Of a DNA stretch of 64,000 nt, positions 35,946-45,426 are shown one piece after another. Below the pieces are notes generated by a model that saw nothing but the letters and a program-made list of their open reading frames with translations, had not been told where the DNA came from and made no database searches. This stretch comes from Marinifilaceae bacterium (GTDB lineage Bacteria; Bacteroidota; Bacteroidia; Bacteroidales; Marinifilaceae), in the NCBI GenBank assembly GCA_016936255.1, contig JAFGYE010000052.1, positions 1-64,000 on the forward strand. The letters are read 5' to 3'. The position numbers and the translations under genes are program-made. Numbering within the stretch: position 1 is the stretch's first letter; every line of letters starts with the position of its first letter.

Positions 35946-36107
35946 TTATTGGTAAGAAATTGAGGAATTCAATGATAAAGTCCAAGAATAAGATAACCAA
36001 ACCCAATATACAGCCAACAATAATATCACAAAAAATAATACAACCAAAAGTCTGTCAATCACTTTGGCTCTTGTACTAAAAACATCATAATTATTCATCT
36101 TAATCAT
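35946..36107 (-). CDS. Small single-helix membrane protein (53 residues)
   Basis: Translation on the minus strand from the ATG at 36107 (or the next at 36098) gives 53 or 50 residues: a short charged head (DVFSTRAKVIDR), one hydrophobic helix (LLVVLFFVILLLAVYWVWL) and a polar tail ending SISYQ. The Arg before the helix and the clean single span make it a plausible small membrane protein, but I have no family. It lies between tRNA-His and an HTH gene on the same strand. Confidence 0.45.
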   Translation of the reverse strand: MIKMNNYDVFSTRAKVIDRLLVVLFFVILLLAVYWVWLSYSWTLSLNSSISYQ

Positions 36108-36158
36108 ACTTACATTACAAAAACACGAAAAAAAAGCAACTGTGTGATTTTTAATTTC

Positions 36159-36428
36159 TCAGTCGTATTCTACATTAAACAACTCTTTTTTATTTATTGG
36201 TCTGGGTGGAGTATTATATAAATCTTCAGGATTGCATTCAAAAAAATCAGCAAGTCTTATAATTACTTCAGAAGGAAAATCTTTTGAAGAACCCTCCGGT
36301 GCATTAAGAATCCTGCTAACATGCTCTCTTGTTCTACCCATCATCATTGCAATTGCTTTTCTGAGAGCAACTCCTTCCTTAGCTTTTAAATTCCCCAATC
36401 GATCATTGATATTAAATTTTTTTTGCAT
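36159..36428 (-). CDS. Small XRE/Cro-like HTH regulator
   Basis: This 89-residue protein has a helix-turn-helix in MMMGRTREHVSRILNAPEGSS (about 28-48). It is followed by the RLADFFECNPEDLYN motif typical of Cro/C1-type repressors, and a short polar tail. It probably binds DNA as a dimer. It is divergent from the HTH gene at 36571, and the 142-base gap between them may be the shared operator. Targets are unknown. Confidence 0.75.
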   Translation of the reverse strand: MQKKFNINDRLGNLKAKEGVALRKAIAMMMGRTREHVSRILNAPEGSSKDFPSEVIIRLADFFECNPEDLYNTPPRPINKKELFNVEYD

Positions 36429-36570
36429 TGAATACCGCTATTTTAAAACTATTGCTTAATTTGTGCGCTAGAGATCACATAACTCTTATTCTATTTCATA
36501 ATAAAGATTACGAATTTCACAAAGCTGTCCAAATTAAACAGACACTTTTTGATTAAATAATTCACACCTT

Positions 36571-36969
36571 ATGTCAAAAGGCGATATTATAAAAACATTA
36601 ATTAGGGAATCGGGGTTGCCAATTACTGAAATTGCAAGAAGAATCAATGTTGACAGGCGAACAATATATGCCTATATGAAGAAAGACAATTGGAAACCTG
36701 AAACCTTACAACAGATTTCAATTGCCTGTAATAAAGATGCCAACTATTTGCTAAAAAAAATATTGGACAGCAACACTAAGCAAGGAGAAGATAAACAGAT
36801 AAAAATAGAAGAACCAGATGTAATCTATCACAATAAAAAAAAAATAAACAATCTTTTAAACGAAAATGCAGTCCTCTTACACAAATTGGTAGATTTACAG
36901 GAGAAACACATTCTACTGCACGAGGAGTATTTACAATTAAAAAACAATCTACAACCGAAACGTAAATAA
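36571..36969 (+). CDS. HTH protein with C-terminal coiled coil
   Basis: This 132-residue protein has a helix-turn-helix in SGLPITEIARRINVDRRTIYAYM (about 14-36) and CNKDANYLLKKI after it, as in XRE-type regulators of this phylum. A Lys/Glu/Leu-rich coiled-coil tail (INNLLNENAVLLHKLVDLQEK) follows from about residue 90. It is divergent from the other HTH gene. It probably regulates transcription; the target is not visible. Confidence 0.75.
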   Translation: MSKGDIIKTLIRESGLPITEIARRINVDRRTIYAYMKKDNWKPETLQQISIACNKDANYLLKKILDSNTKQGEDKQIKIEEPDVIYHNKKKINNLLNENAVLLHKLVDLQEKHILLHEEYLQLKNNLQPKRK

Positions 36970-37187
36970 CCTTACTTAAACTCATCCTATTCGCATCCGC
37001 TTTGACTTAAATCTTATTGGAATTACAAAAACCAATAATCACATCCATACAATTCCGATTTTTACGGCTATTTTTGCACTCAATAAAATTCTCAACTTCC
37101 AAAAAAAAGAGTTGGGATATCTATTGTTAGTGGTGGCTTATTTTTCTCACAAGTCAAACTAAAGCTTTCAAAAAACAGAATTACGTA

Positions 37188-37694
37188 ATGAGCAAAATAA
37201 AGATCGATTTAGAGTTGTTAAGGCAGAATGCAAAAACTACCGAAACTGCCACCAAAGAATTATTCACCAGACTAAAAAAAAAGAAACCCAAACAATTGGA
37301 TTCTATTGTTCACACACTTCATGATGAAGTATTCGAAGATCTGGATTGCCTGGAATGTGCCAATTGCTGCAAGAGCATTAGTCCGATTGTTATTGATAAG
37401 GACATTGAACGCCTGGCAAAACAGTTTAGAATGAAACCTTCAGAATTCATCAATCAATATTTATATATGGACAATGAAAACGATTATGTGTTTAAGGAAA
37501 CCCCTTGTCCGTTTTTGATGCCTGACAATTACTGTATGGTTTATGAAAATCGTCCCCGTGCCTGCCGCGAATATCCACACACCGACCGCAAACGCATTTA
37601 TCAAATACTCGATCTCACATTAAAAAATACACATTACTGTCCTGCTGTTTACGAAGTAGTCGATCGCCTTAAAAAGAAAAAAGAACAACTATAA
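37188..37694 (+). CDS. YkgJ-type cysteine cluster protein
   Basis: This protein of 168 residues has the YkgJ/CxxxCxxCC pattern: LDCLECANCCKSI at about 58-70, then PCPFL...CMVYENRPRACREYPH at about 105-130, and a last Cys near the C-terminus. The family is thought to bind zinc or an iron-sulphur cluster; its reaction is unclear. It begins the plus-strand cluster leading to porQ, 55 bases further on. Confidence 0.85.
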   Translation: MSKIKIDLELLRQNAKTTETATKELFTRLKKKKPKQLDSIVHTLHDEVFEDLDCLECANCCKSISPIVIDKDIERLAKQFRMKPSEFINQYLYMDNENDYVFKETPCPFLMPDNYCMVYENRPRACREYPHTDRKRIYQILDLTLKNTHYCPAVYEVVDRLKKKKEQL

Positions 37695-37749
37695 GCAAGA
37701 ATCTTTTCATTCGGATTTCTATCTTTAGAATGCCTAAGCAATCAATTCC

Positions 37750-38775
37750 ATGAACAAAACAGCAATTCTCATCCTCATTTCTCTTCTTGCAAGTCTTACG
37801 CTGAAAGGCCAGAGTGGTGGAGAAAACATCTACGAATTCCTGAATTTAGGAAGTTCGGCCAGAGTTGCCGCCATGGGAGGAGATCAAATTGCACTGAACA
37901 ATGTTGATGCAGATTACTCTTTTTACAATCCAGCGGCCCTTCATCCCGATTTGGATCAAAAAGTGGCATTAAATTACGTAAATTACCTTACGGATATCAA
38001 TTACGGATATGCTTCCTACACTAAAGATTATGCTAAAATCGGCATCTTTTCATTGGCAATGCATTACGTAAACTATGGAAAATTTACAGAAGCAAACGAA
38101 TTTGGAGAAATAACCGGCAATTTTAAAGCTTCCGATTACGCGCTGATTATTAGTTATGGCAGGCAATTGAATAAGAATATTCGTGTGGGAGCTTCAATTA
38201 AACCAATTTATTCTGCCTTAGAAAGATACAGCTCTTTTGGTTTGGCTGCCGATTTGGCCTTGATCTACGACAGTTCCGATGAACTATTCAGAGCTTCTAT
38301 TGTGGCGCGGAATTTTGGTTATCAAATTAAAGCCTACTACGGATCGCACCGTGAAGATCTTCCGAATGAAGTATTAATTGGAATGAGCACCAAACTACAG
38401 CACGCTCCGTTTCGTTTTGCAATCACCTACCGCCATCTGGAAGAATTCGATCTGACTTACGAATCAGAATTAAATAAAACGGACGATTCCTTCTCAAAAT
38501 CAAGCAAAGACGGATTCTCCGACAAAGCCCTGAAACACTTCATTTTAGGTGCAGAATTTTTACCCTCGAAGAATTTTAGTATTCGGCTGGGGTACAACTT
38601 TCAGCGAAGAATGGAACTTAAAGTTGATGAAAAAACTTCGACTGTTGGATTCACCTGGGGATTTGGAGTTAAAGTATCTCGTTTCCAGGTGAGTTTTGCC
38701 TCGGCAAAGTATCATTTGGCAGGCGCAAGCAATCATTTCTCAATCAGCACCCGATTAAGCGACTTTAATTTCTAA
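37750..38775 (+). CDS. porQ: Type IX secretion system outer-membrane protein PorQ
   Basis: This protein has 341 residues with a signal ending LKGQ. It opens with the PorV/PorQ signature YEFLNLGSSARVAAMGGDQIAL and runs as a beta-barrel to a C-terminal ISTRLSDFNF. PorQ is one of the accessory outer-membrane proteins needed for type IX secretion of gliding adhesins. It sits directly before cmk and ispH, the arrangement I associate with porQ in this phylum. Confidence 0.85.
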   Translation: MNKTAILILISLLASLTLKGQSGGENIYEFLNLGSSARVAAMGGDQIALNNVDADYSFYNPAALHPDLDQKVALNYVNYLTDINYGYASYTKDYAKIGIFSLAMHYVNYGKFTEANEFGEITGNFKASDYALIISYGRQLNKNIRVGASIKPIYSALERYSSFGLAADLALIYDSSDELFRASIVARNFGYQIKAYYGSHREDLPNEVLIGMSTKLQHAPFRFAITYRHLEEFDLTYESELNKTDDSFSKSSKDGFSDKALKHFILGAEFLPSKNFSIRLGYNFQRRMELKVDEKTSTVGFTWGFGVKVSRFQVSFASAKYHLAGASNHFSISTRLSDFNF

Positions 38776-38878
38776 AAAAATAATTCAAATTGCGCATTTC
38801 AATCGTTTACAGGAAACTATAATCTTTCACACCTCCTATTTTTAGTTCCAAATCTCATATTTTGATCGATTTTCTTTA

Positions 38879-38886
38879 TACTTTTG
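38879..38886 (+). promoter_or_regulatory. Possible -7 box of cmk
   Basis: TACTTTTG matches TAnnTTTG. A TTTG lies 14 bases upstream (38861-38864), shorter than usual, so this is only moderate evidence for a promoter between porQ and cmk. Confidence 0.45.
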
Positions 38887-38922
38887 TACCCAATTGCACA
38901 AAAAAACCGAGCAATAACTAGA

Positions 38923-39615
38923 ATGGATATACCTGAAAAGAAACTAATTATAGCAATCGACGGACATTCGTCGTGCGGAAAAAGTACTGTTGCCAAGGAT
39001 TTGGCAAAAAAAATTAAATACACTTATATTGACAGTGGTGCAATGTATCGGGTGGTTACTCTTTTTGCAATGAGAAACAACTTAATTTCCAGCGACAAAG
39101 TAGATGAAAATAAGTTGGCTCATTTGATCGATCAAGTAAACATCTCTTTTAAATACAACACTGAAAAACAGCGTCACGAGACTTATTTAAATGCTGAATT
39201 GGTTGAAGATGAGATTCGCCAAATGGCTGTTTCGAACAACGTAAGTTTGATTGCTAAAATCAAATTTGTTCGTGAGAAAATGGTGGCTTTTCAACGTGAA
39301 TTGAGCAAAGAAGGTGGAGTTATAATGGACGGCAGGGATATTGGAACTGTGGTTTTCCCAAATGCCGATTTAAAAATATTTATGACAGCCGATGTAGAAA
39401 TAAGAGCCATTCGCCGTTACAAAGAATTAAAAGATAAAGGAGAAAACATTTCATTGGACGAAATCAGAGAAAACGTTTCAAAAAGAGATTATATCGATGA
39501 AAACCGCGATGAAAGTCCGCTCCGAAAAGCTGATGATGCAATTGTACTTAACAACAGTCATTTAACTCCGGACGAACAATTGGATTGGATTGTTGATCGC
39601 ATGAATGAGCTGTAA
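38923..39615 (+). CDS. cmk: Cytidylate kinase
   Basis: This protein has 230 residues when started at the ATG at 38923 (MDIPEKKLIIAIDGHSSCGK); 13 earlier in-frame codons from a TTG overlap the promoter. The P-loop is GHSSCGKST, the CMP-site motif DSGAMYRVVT follows, and DGRDIGTVVFPNADLKIFMTA and RYKELKDKGENISLDEI are conserved. It phosphorylates CMP/dCMP. It lies immediately before ispH-pfkA (23 bases) in the porQ-cmk-ispH order. Confidence 0.95.
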   Translation: MDIPEKKLIIAIDGHSSCGKSTVAKDLAKKIKYTYIDSGAMYRVVTLFAMRNNLISSDKVDENKLAHLIDQVNISFKYNTEKQRHETYLNAELVEDEIRQMAVSNNVSLIAKIKFVREKMVAFQRELSKEGGVIMDGRDIGTVVFPNADLKIFMTADVEIRAIRRYKELKDKGENISLDEIRENVSKRDYIDENRDESPLRKADDAIVLNNSHLTPDEQLDWIVDRMNEL

Positions 39616-39638
39616 GTAATCAACCGACAGGATAAAAA

Positions 39639-41486
39639 ATGAATATTGAAATTGATCCTAACGCCGGATTCTGCTTTGGTGTTGTAAATGCCATAAATAA
39701 AGCAGAAGAAATACTGAAAGAGGACAATCAACTCTTCTGTATTGGTGATATCGTTCACAACAATATCGAAGTTGATCGTCTTAATGCTCAAGGGTTACAA
39801 GCCATCAATCACGATCAGTTTGCAAAACTGTCAGGAAAAAAAGTTTTATTTAGAGCACATGGAGAACCTCCAACCTCTTACGAAACAGCAAAAAAGCAAA
39901 ATATAGAAATTATTGATGCTTCGTGCCCGGTAGTTTTAAAACTGCAAAAAAAGATAAAAAAAGCATATCAGGAGATTAAGAAGTCAAACGGTCAAATAAT
40001 TATATACGGTAAAAAAGGTCATGCCGAGGTAAATGGTTTAGTCGGTCAAACCGAAGGCAAGGCAATTGTTGTTGAAAATACAGATGATTTAAAATTGGTG
40101 AACTTTAGCTTGCCGGTTGTTCTGTTTTCACAAACAACAAAAACCATTTCAGGCTTTGCTGAAATTTCAGAATATCTGAAAAAGGAATGCAAAAACAGCC
40201 TTAGTATTAATGATACAATTTGCAGAAAGGTATCGAATCGTGTTCCCTTAATTAAGGATTTTGCAGGCAAACACGATGTGATCATTTTTGTGAGCGGAAA
40301 AAAAAGTTCGAACGGAAAATTACTGTTCGATGTCTGTAAAAGAACAAATCAGAACAGTCACTTTATCACTTGCCCCGATGAACTGAATATGGACTGGTTT
40401 GCGAATGCGAAATCGGTTGGTGTAAGCGGAGCAACATCCACTCCCACCTGGCTGATGAATGATACAATTGAAAAAATAAAACTTGAAAATAAAAACGATT
40501 TAAGCATGTCTAAAATTAAGAAAATTGGAGTTTTAACTTCAGGAGGCGATGCTCCAGGAATGAATGCAGCTATCAGAGCTGTTGTTCGTGCTGCTATCTA
40601 TAACAAAATTGAAGTTGTAGGTGTACTGCAAGGATACGAAGGCTTAATTCATGGTGATTTTAAGAAAATGAAATCTCATGATGTAAGCAACATTATTCAA
40701 AAAGGCGGAACTATTCTTCGTTCGGCCAGAAGTGAAGAATTCAGAACTGTTGAAGGAAGAAAAAAAGCACATGAGCAAATGATTGCCAATAAAATAGATG
40801 CTCTTGTGGTTATTGGTGGTGACGGTACATTTTCAGGAGCCCGTATTTTTACACAGGAATTTGATATCCCTGTAGTGGGAATTCCGGGTACTATCGACAA
40901 TGATTTGTTTGGTACCGATTACACGATTGGTTACGACACGGCAATCAACACAGTAATTGATGCTGTTGATAAAATCCGCGATACTGCGAGTGCTCACAAC
41001 CGTTTGTTCTTTATTGAAGTAATGGGCCGTGATGCTGGTTTTATTGCTTTGCGAAGTGGAATTGCAACAGGAGCTGAAGCTATTTTAATTCCTGAAAAAG
41101 AAACCCACACTCAGGAATTGCAAAAATATCTTGAAAAAGGGTACAAAGAACACAAATCAAGCGGAATTGTAATTGTTGCCGAAGGTGACAAATCTGGTGG
41201 TGCTTACACAATTGCAAAGGAAATTGGGAAAGAACATCCGGAATACGACATTCGTGTATCTGTTTTGGGACACATGCAAAGAGGAGGTTCTCCATCGGCT
41301 TTCGACCGCGTAACTGCATCTACTTTGGGCGTTGCTGCTGTTGAAGCTTTACTGGATGATCAAAAGAGTATCATGGTTGGAATTGTTAACGGTGAGGTTT
41401 CACATGTTTCATTCAACAAAACCATTAAAAACAAGAAGAAAGTTAAGGATTCACTGATGAGTCTTAACGATATTCTTTCTATCTAA
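39639..41486 (+). CDS. ispH-pfkA: In-frame IspH-PfkA fusion (HMBPP reductase plus 6-phosphofructokinase)
   Basis: This single reading frame of 615 residues encodes two complete enzymes. Residues 1-285 are 4-hydroxy-3-methylbut-2-enyl-diphosphate reductase (last step of the MEP pathway), with cluster ligands Cys12, Cys96 and Cys195, His40, His74 and His128, and Glu130. Residues 290-615 are 6-phosphofructokinase with GGDAPGMNAA, GGDGTFSGA (Gly in the ATP-type position), PGTIDND (catalytic Asp) and GHMQRGGSPSAFDR. Met290 (codon at 40506) matches a normal PfkA start, and there is no stop between the two, with essentially no linker. It may be a true bifunctional protein, or PfkA may also start internally. 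Confidence 0.93.
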   Translation: MNIEIDPNAGFCFGVVNAINKAEEILKEDNQLFCIGDIVHNNIEVDRLNAQGLQAINHDQFAKLSGKKVLFRAHGEPPTSYETAKKQNIEIIDASCPVVLKLQKKIKKAYQEIKKSNGQIIIYGKKGHAEVNGLVGQTEGKAIVVENTDDLKLVNFSLPVVLFSQTTKTISGFAEISEYLKKECKNSLSINDTICRKVSNRVPLIKDFAGKHDVIIFVSGKKSSNGKLLFDVCKRTNQNSHFITCPDELNMDWFANAKSVGVSGATSTPTWLMNDTIEKIKLENKNDLSMSKIKKIGVLTSGGDAPGMNAAIRAVVRAAIYNKIEVVGVLQGYEGLIHGDFKKMKSHDVSNIIQKGGTILRSARSEEFRTVEGRKKAHEQMIANKIDALVVIGGDGTFSGARIFTQEFDIPVVGIPGTIDNDLFGTDYTIGYDTAINTVIDAVDKIRDTASAHNRLFFIEVMGRDAGFIALRSGIATGAEAILIPEKETHTQELQKYLEKGYKEHKSSGIVIVAEGDKSGGAYTIAKEIGKEHPEYDIRVSVLGHMQRGGSPSAFDRVTASTLGVAAVEALLDDQKSIMVGIVNGEVSHVSFNKTIKNKKKVKDSLMSLNDILSI

Positions 41487-41597
41487 ATGATTTGAGAACG
41501 GTGGTTTTTGTTCATGCCTGTTTTCGTATCAGGATTTAATGCCCAAATGATGAGATTCTAACCAGAACTCATAACTTTGAGGAAAATACTCACAGTA

Positions 41598-44072
41598 ATG
41601 AACAAGACTACCGAATTCGCAGATATCATACTGCCACTTCCATTGGCCCGGCTTTTTACCTACTCTATTCCGGAGGAACTAAAAGCTGATGTGGCCATTG
41701 GAAAAAGGGTAGTTGTTCCCTTCGGCAGTAAAAAATTCTACACAGGCATTGTGAAAAACATTCACAATACAGCTCCTGAAGATTATTCAACCAAAGATAT
41801 TATTACCTGTCTGGATGAATCTCCGATTATCAATTCTTTTCAATTCAATTTTTGGGATTGGATATCACAATATTACCAATGTGCTTTAGGTGATGTTTTT
41901 AAAGCAGCACTTCCTTCAGGATTAAAGCTGGAAAGCCAAACCAAGATAACTGCAAACGAAGATTTTCAGACTCAGGAAACTCTAAGTAAAACCGAGGCGC
42001 AAATTTTGAATGTACTTAAGCATTCAAAAGACGTGAACATCTCTGCATTAAATCAGGCCACAGGATTAAAAAATACGCTTCCTCAAGTAAAATCACTACT
42101 CGAAAAAGGAGCCGTTTTCATCGAAGAACAAATCATTAACCATTACAAGGAAAAGAAAAAAGAGTTTGTTCGATTGGCATCTGATTTTAGCGAATCGGAA
42201 ATGGGAGATCTGATCAATGACTTAAAAAGAGCAAAAAAACAGCAGGAGATACTCCTATCCTATCTTAATCTTTCCAAACATTACTTCGAAGAAAATGCTC
42301 TAAAAGTTTCAGCCCTCGAACTTCTAACGTCAACAGCAACTTCCAAAAGCATTTTAAAAAGTTTGGTGGAAAAAAACATTCTTGAAATTTACCATGAGAA
42401 ACTGGATCGAATCGATCTGTCTCAAACAGAAACTTCAGGACTTAAAGAATTGAATGAATATCAGGAAAAAGCAATTGCTGAGATCCGTGAAAACTTTGAA
42501 GAGAAGAACTGTGTACTGCTCCACGGAGTCACCTCAAGTGGAAAAACAGAAATATACATCCATCTGATTCAGGAGCAGTTACAACTTGGGAAACAGGTAC
42601 TTTACCTGTTGCCGGAAATTGCTTTAACAACTCAGATCATCAATCGGCTTCGAACTGTATTTGGAAATAAAGTAGGAATCTATCATTCGAAATTTAACGA
42701 TGCCGAACGGGTAGAAATTTACAACAATATCAATCAAAACAATCCTGATAATGCCTATCAGGTAATATTAGGTGTTCGTTCATCAATATTTTTGCCTTTC
42801 AAAAATTTAGGATTAATTATTGTCGATGAAGAACACGAAAACACATACAAACAATTCGATCCGGCTCCGCGATACCACGCACGCGATGCTTCTATTTATC
42901 TGGCTCATTTGCATCAGGCAAAAACTTTATTGGGCACTGCTACCCCCGCAATAGAAACCTACTATAATGCCAAAACGGGCAAATACGGTTTGGTAGAATT
43001 GTTTCAGCGTCACCAGAATCTGGAAATGCCCGAAATAATTATTGCTGATGTAAAGGAAGCCAAACGGAAAAAACGGATGAAATCCATGTTCTCTCCTGAG
43101 TTGATGCAAATGATGGAAACTTGCCTGGAAAATAAGGAACAGATCATTTTATTTCAAAACAGAAGAGGATATTCGCCCTATCTGGAATGCAAAAGCTGCG
43201 GGTGGGTTCCTCATTGCCCAAACTGTGCTGTCAGCTTAACATACCACCAATTCAACAATCAATTGGTTTGCCATTACTGTGCTTACAGTATTCATCCACC
43301 AACCAGCTGTGAACATTGCAGTTCAACCGAAATTGAAGACAAAGGTTTTGGAACTGAAAAAATTGAAGAGGAATTAACAGGTTTCTTTCCTGATGCAAGA
43401 ATTGCAAGAATGGATTTGGATACCACCCGCAAAAAAATGGCCTATGAAAAACTCATTTACAAATTCGAAAATCAGGAACTCGATATTTTAGTGGGTACAC
43501 AAATGGTTTCGAAGGGACTCGATTTTGATAATGTGAGTTTGGTTGGTGTGCTAAATGCCGACTCAATGCTGAATTACCCGGATTTTCGTGCCTACGAACG
43601 GAGTTTTCAGATGATGGCTCAGGTTTCCGGACGTGCCGGCCGAAAAAAGAAAAGAGGCAAAGTTCTGATACAAACTTATACTCCTGAACACCCAATCATA
43701 AAAAATGTAATTGGGAACGATTATATTTCGATGTACTCCGACCAATTGGCAGAAAGAAAAGAATTTATTTATCCGCCTTTTTACCGCTTAATCAACATCT
43801 GTTTAAAACACAAAAACCAAACTCTGGTGAATCAGGCGTCAGAAACCTTGGCAAAATCTTTACGGAAAATTTTTGGCATTCGTGTATTTGGGCCTCAATC
43901 GCCTGTTATTAACCGAATTCAAAACTTATACATCGTTAACATCCTTTTAAAAATAGAGAAGAAAAGCTCCCCATCCAAAGCCAAATGGATTTTAAATCAA
44001 CATGCAAATCATCTAAAAAGCATGGATCAATTTAAATCCATTCAAATTAATTTCGACGTCGATCCGATGTAA
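41598..44072 (+). CDS. priA: Primosomal protein N' (replication restart helicase PriA)
   Basis: This protein has 824 residues when started at the ATG at 41598 (MNKTTEFADIILPLPLARLFTYSIP, the usual N-terminus); an upstream TTG in frame is discarded. It has an N-terminal 3'-DNA-binding domain, Walker A GVTSSGKTE, Walker B VDEEHENTY and helicase motif LGTATPAIETY. The eight-Cys zinc module is CKSCGWVPHCPNCAVSL ... CHYCAYS...CEHC, and motif VSKGLDFDNVSLVG follows. It restarts stalled replication forks. It stands alone between the fusion gene and the kinase gene. Confidence 0.95.
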   Translation: MNKTTEFADIILPLPLARLFTYSIPEELKADVAIGKRVVVPFGSKKFYTGIVKNIHNTAPEDYSTKDIITCLDESPIINSFQFNFWDWISQYYQCALGDVFKAALPSGLKLESQTKITANEDFQTQETLSKTEAQILNVLKHSKDVNISALNQATGLKNTLPQVKSLLEKGAVFIEEQIINHYKEKKKEFVRLASDFSESEMGDLINDLKRAKKQQEILLSYLNLSKHYFEENALKVSALELLTSTATSKSILKSLVEKNILEIYHEKLDRIDLSQTETSGLKELNEYQEKAIAEIRENFEEKNCVLLHGVTSSGKTEIYIHLIQEQLQLGKQVLYLLPEIALTTQIINRLRTVFGNKVGIYHSKFNDAERVEIYNNINQNNPDNAYQVILGVRSSIFLPFKNLGLIIVDEEHENTYKQFDPAPRYHARDASIYLAHLHQAKTLLGTATPAIETYYNAKTGKYGLVELFQRHQNLEMPEIIIADVKEAKRKKRMKSMFSPELMQMMETCLENKEQIILFQNRRGYSPYLECKSCGWVPHCPNCAVSLTYHQFNNQLVCHYCAYSIHPPTSCEHCSSTEIEDKGFGTEKIEEELTGFFPDARIARMDLDTTRKKMAYEKLIYKFENQELDILVGTQMVSKGLDFDNVSLVGVLNADSMLNYPDFRAYERSFQMMAQVSGRAGRKKKRGKVLIQTYTPEHPIIKNVIGNDYISMYSDQLAERKEFIYPPFYRLINICLKHKNQTLVNQASETLAKSLRKIFGIRVFGPQSPVINRIQNLYIVNILLKIEKKSSPSKAKWILNQHANHLKSMDQFKSIQINFDVDPM

Positions 44073-44174
44073 ACAACATCGTTTACAAGCATTTAAGACT
44101 TGTAATTGAATTTTCTAAATGTGTTAAAAATACATAAGGAATGTGCTAAAGATTCGCCAACACACGAATTTGTT

Positions 44175-44182
44175 TATCTTTG
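44175..44182 (+). promoter_or_regulatory. -7 box before the heptose kinase gene
   Basis: TATCTTTG at 44175-44182 fits TAnnTTTG, 27 bases before the GTG start. No clear -33 element is seen at the usual distance. Confidence 0.55.
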
Positions 44183-44209
44183 CTGACATAATTCAAAAAC
44201 CAGGAAATA

Positions 44210-45211
44210 GTGAATAAAATTGAATTAGAACAAATATTCGAATCCTTCTCTAAATTAAATGTGTTGGTTATCGGCGACGTTATGGTAGACGCCTACGTTT
44301 GGGGAAAAGTAGAGAGAATCTCACCGGAAGCTCCGGTACCAATTGTTTCCTGCGTAAAGCGCGAAAGCAGATTGGGAGGAGCAGCTAATGTGGCTCTAAA
44401 TATCAAATCCTTAGGTGCAAGCCCTATTCTTTGTTCGGTGATTGGCAATGATGAAAAGGGAAAAGAATTTCTAAGCCTTTTAACGGAAATACAAGAAGAG
44501 CAATACGGAATAGTTGTCAGCAACAAACGCAGAACAACCGTAAAAACCCGATTCATAAGCAACAATCAACACCTGATTCGGGTCGATGAGGAAGATACTC
44601 ATGAATTGGCGGATGAAATAGAAGCTGAATTTATTGATCACATCAAAAGCTTAATCGAAAAGCATGAAATTCATGCAATTATTTTTGAAGATTACGACAA
44701 AGGTGTAATCACTAAAAATCTGATTGATGAAATCACCAATCTTGCTAACAGCAAAGCAATTCCTGTTGCGGTAGATCCTAAAAAACGTCATTACAACGAT
44801 TATAAAAATGTAAGCCTTTTCAAACCAAACTTCAAAGAATTTGTGGAAGGTTCCAATCTCCTTATTGAAAAAGGAGATATTCAGGGAATATTCGATGAAG
44901 CCAAAAAGTTTCAGAATGAAATGGGCATTAAGAAACTATTTATTACGCTATCTGAGTTAGGCGTTTTTATCAGCAACGAAAAAACCTACGAACACATCCC
45001 TGCAGTAGTTAGACAAATTGCGGATGTTTCAGGAGCCGGCGACACTGTAATCAGCGTTGCCACCTTGTGTTTGGCTGCCGGTATGAATGCAAAACAAATT
45101 GCTGCGATCTCGAACCTTGCAGGAGGAATTGTGTGTGAAATTCCGGTTGTTGTTCCAATTAACAAGGATCAACTTTTAGCCGAAAGCAGTATGATAATCG
45201 ATAAGCTTTAA
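44210..45211 (+). CDS. PfkB-family sugar kinase, HldE/RfaE1-like
   Basis: This 333-residue protein starts with GTG (no ATG fits upstream). Ribokinase/PfkB features are LVIGDVMVDAYVWGKVERISPEAPVPI (about 15-42), GGAANVALNIKSLG, and the C-terminal VSGAGDTVISVATL with the catalytic Asp. The EAPVP and GGAANVA motifs match the kinase domain of D-glycero-beta-D-manno-heptose-7-phosphate kinase (HldE N-terminal half, RfaE1). The nucleotidyltransferase half is absent, so it would be a single-domain kinase feeding LPS heptose synthesis. Substrate choice is inferred. Confidence 0.8.
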   Translation: MNKIELEQIFESFSKLNVLVIGDVMVDAYVWGKVERISPEAPVPIVSCVKRESRLGGAANVALNIKSLGASPILCSVIGNDEKGKEFLSLLTEIQEEQYGIVVSNKRRTTVKTRFISNNQHLIRVDEEDTHELADEIEAEFIDHIKSLIEKHEIHAIIFEDYDKGVITKNLIDEITNLANSKAIPVAVDPKKRHYNDYKNVSLFKPNFKEFVEGSNLLIEKGDIQGIFDEAKKFQNEMGIKKLFITLSELGVFISNEKTYEHIPAVVRQIADVSGAGDTVISVATLCLAAGMNAKQIAAISNLAGGIVCEIPVVVPINKDQLLAESSMIIDKL

Positions 45212-45371
45212 AAAATCAAATCAGCTATTTTACGATTATGAAAAACGTTCATCCACAGGGAGTTCTGTTTCCTTATGATTTTAGCCTTACAAGGCTATAA
45301 TATGTTGATAATTTACTTGCTTTTGTTACTATTTTAGATGGATTCAAAATTTTAAATATGCTTTAAAATAG

Positions 45372-45379
45372 TATCTTTG
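45372..45379 (+). promoter_or_regulatory. -7 box of the parA operon
   Basis: TATCTTTG at 45372-45379 fits TAnnTTTG, about 48 bases before parA. The -33 region is AT-only without a TTG at the standard spacing. Confidence 0.6.
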
Positions 45380-45426
45380 GAACAAGTTCATTTTTATAAT
45401 ATAAAACCTTGTAATCAGAATTGTTT

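Noticed and set aside
45248-45257. DnaA-box-like TCATCCACA upstream of parA as an origin of replication
   Set aside because: A single near-match, no cluster of boxes, no dnaA or gidA nearby.
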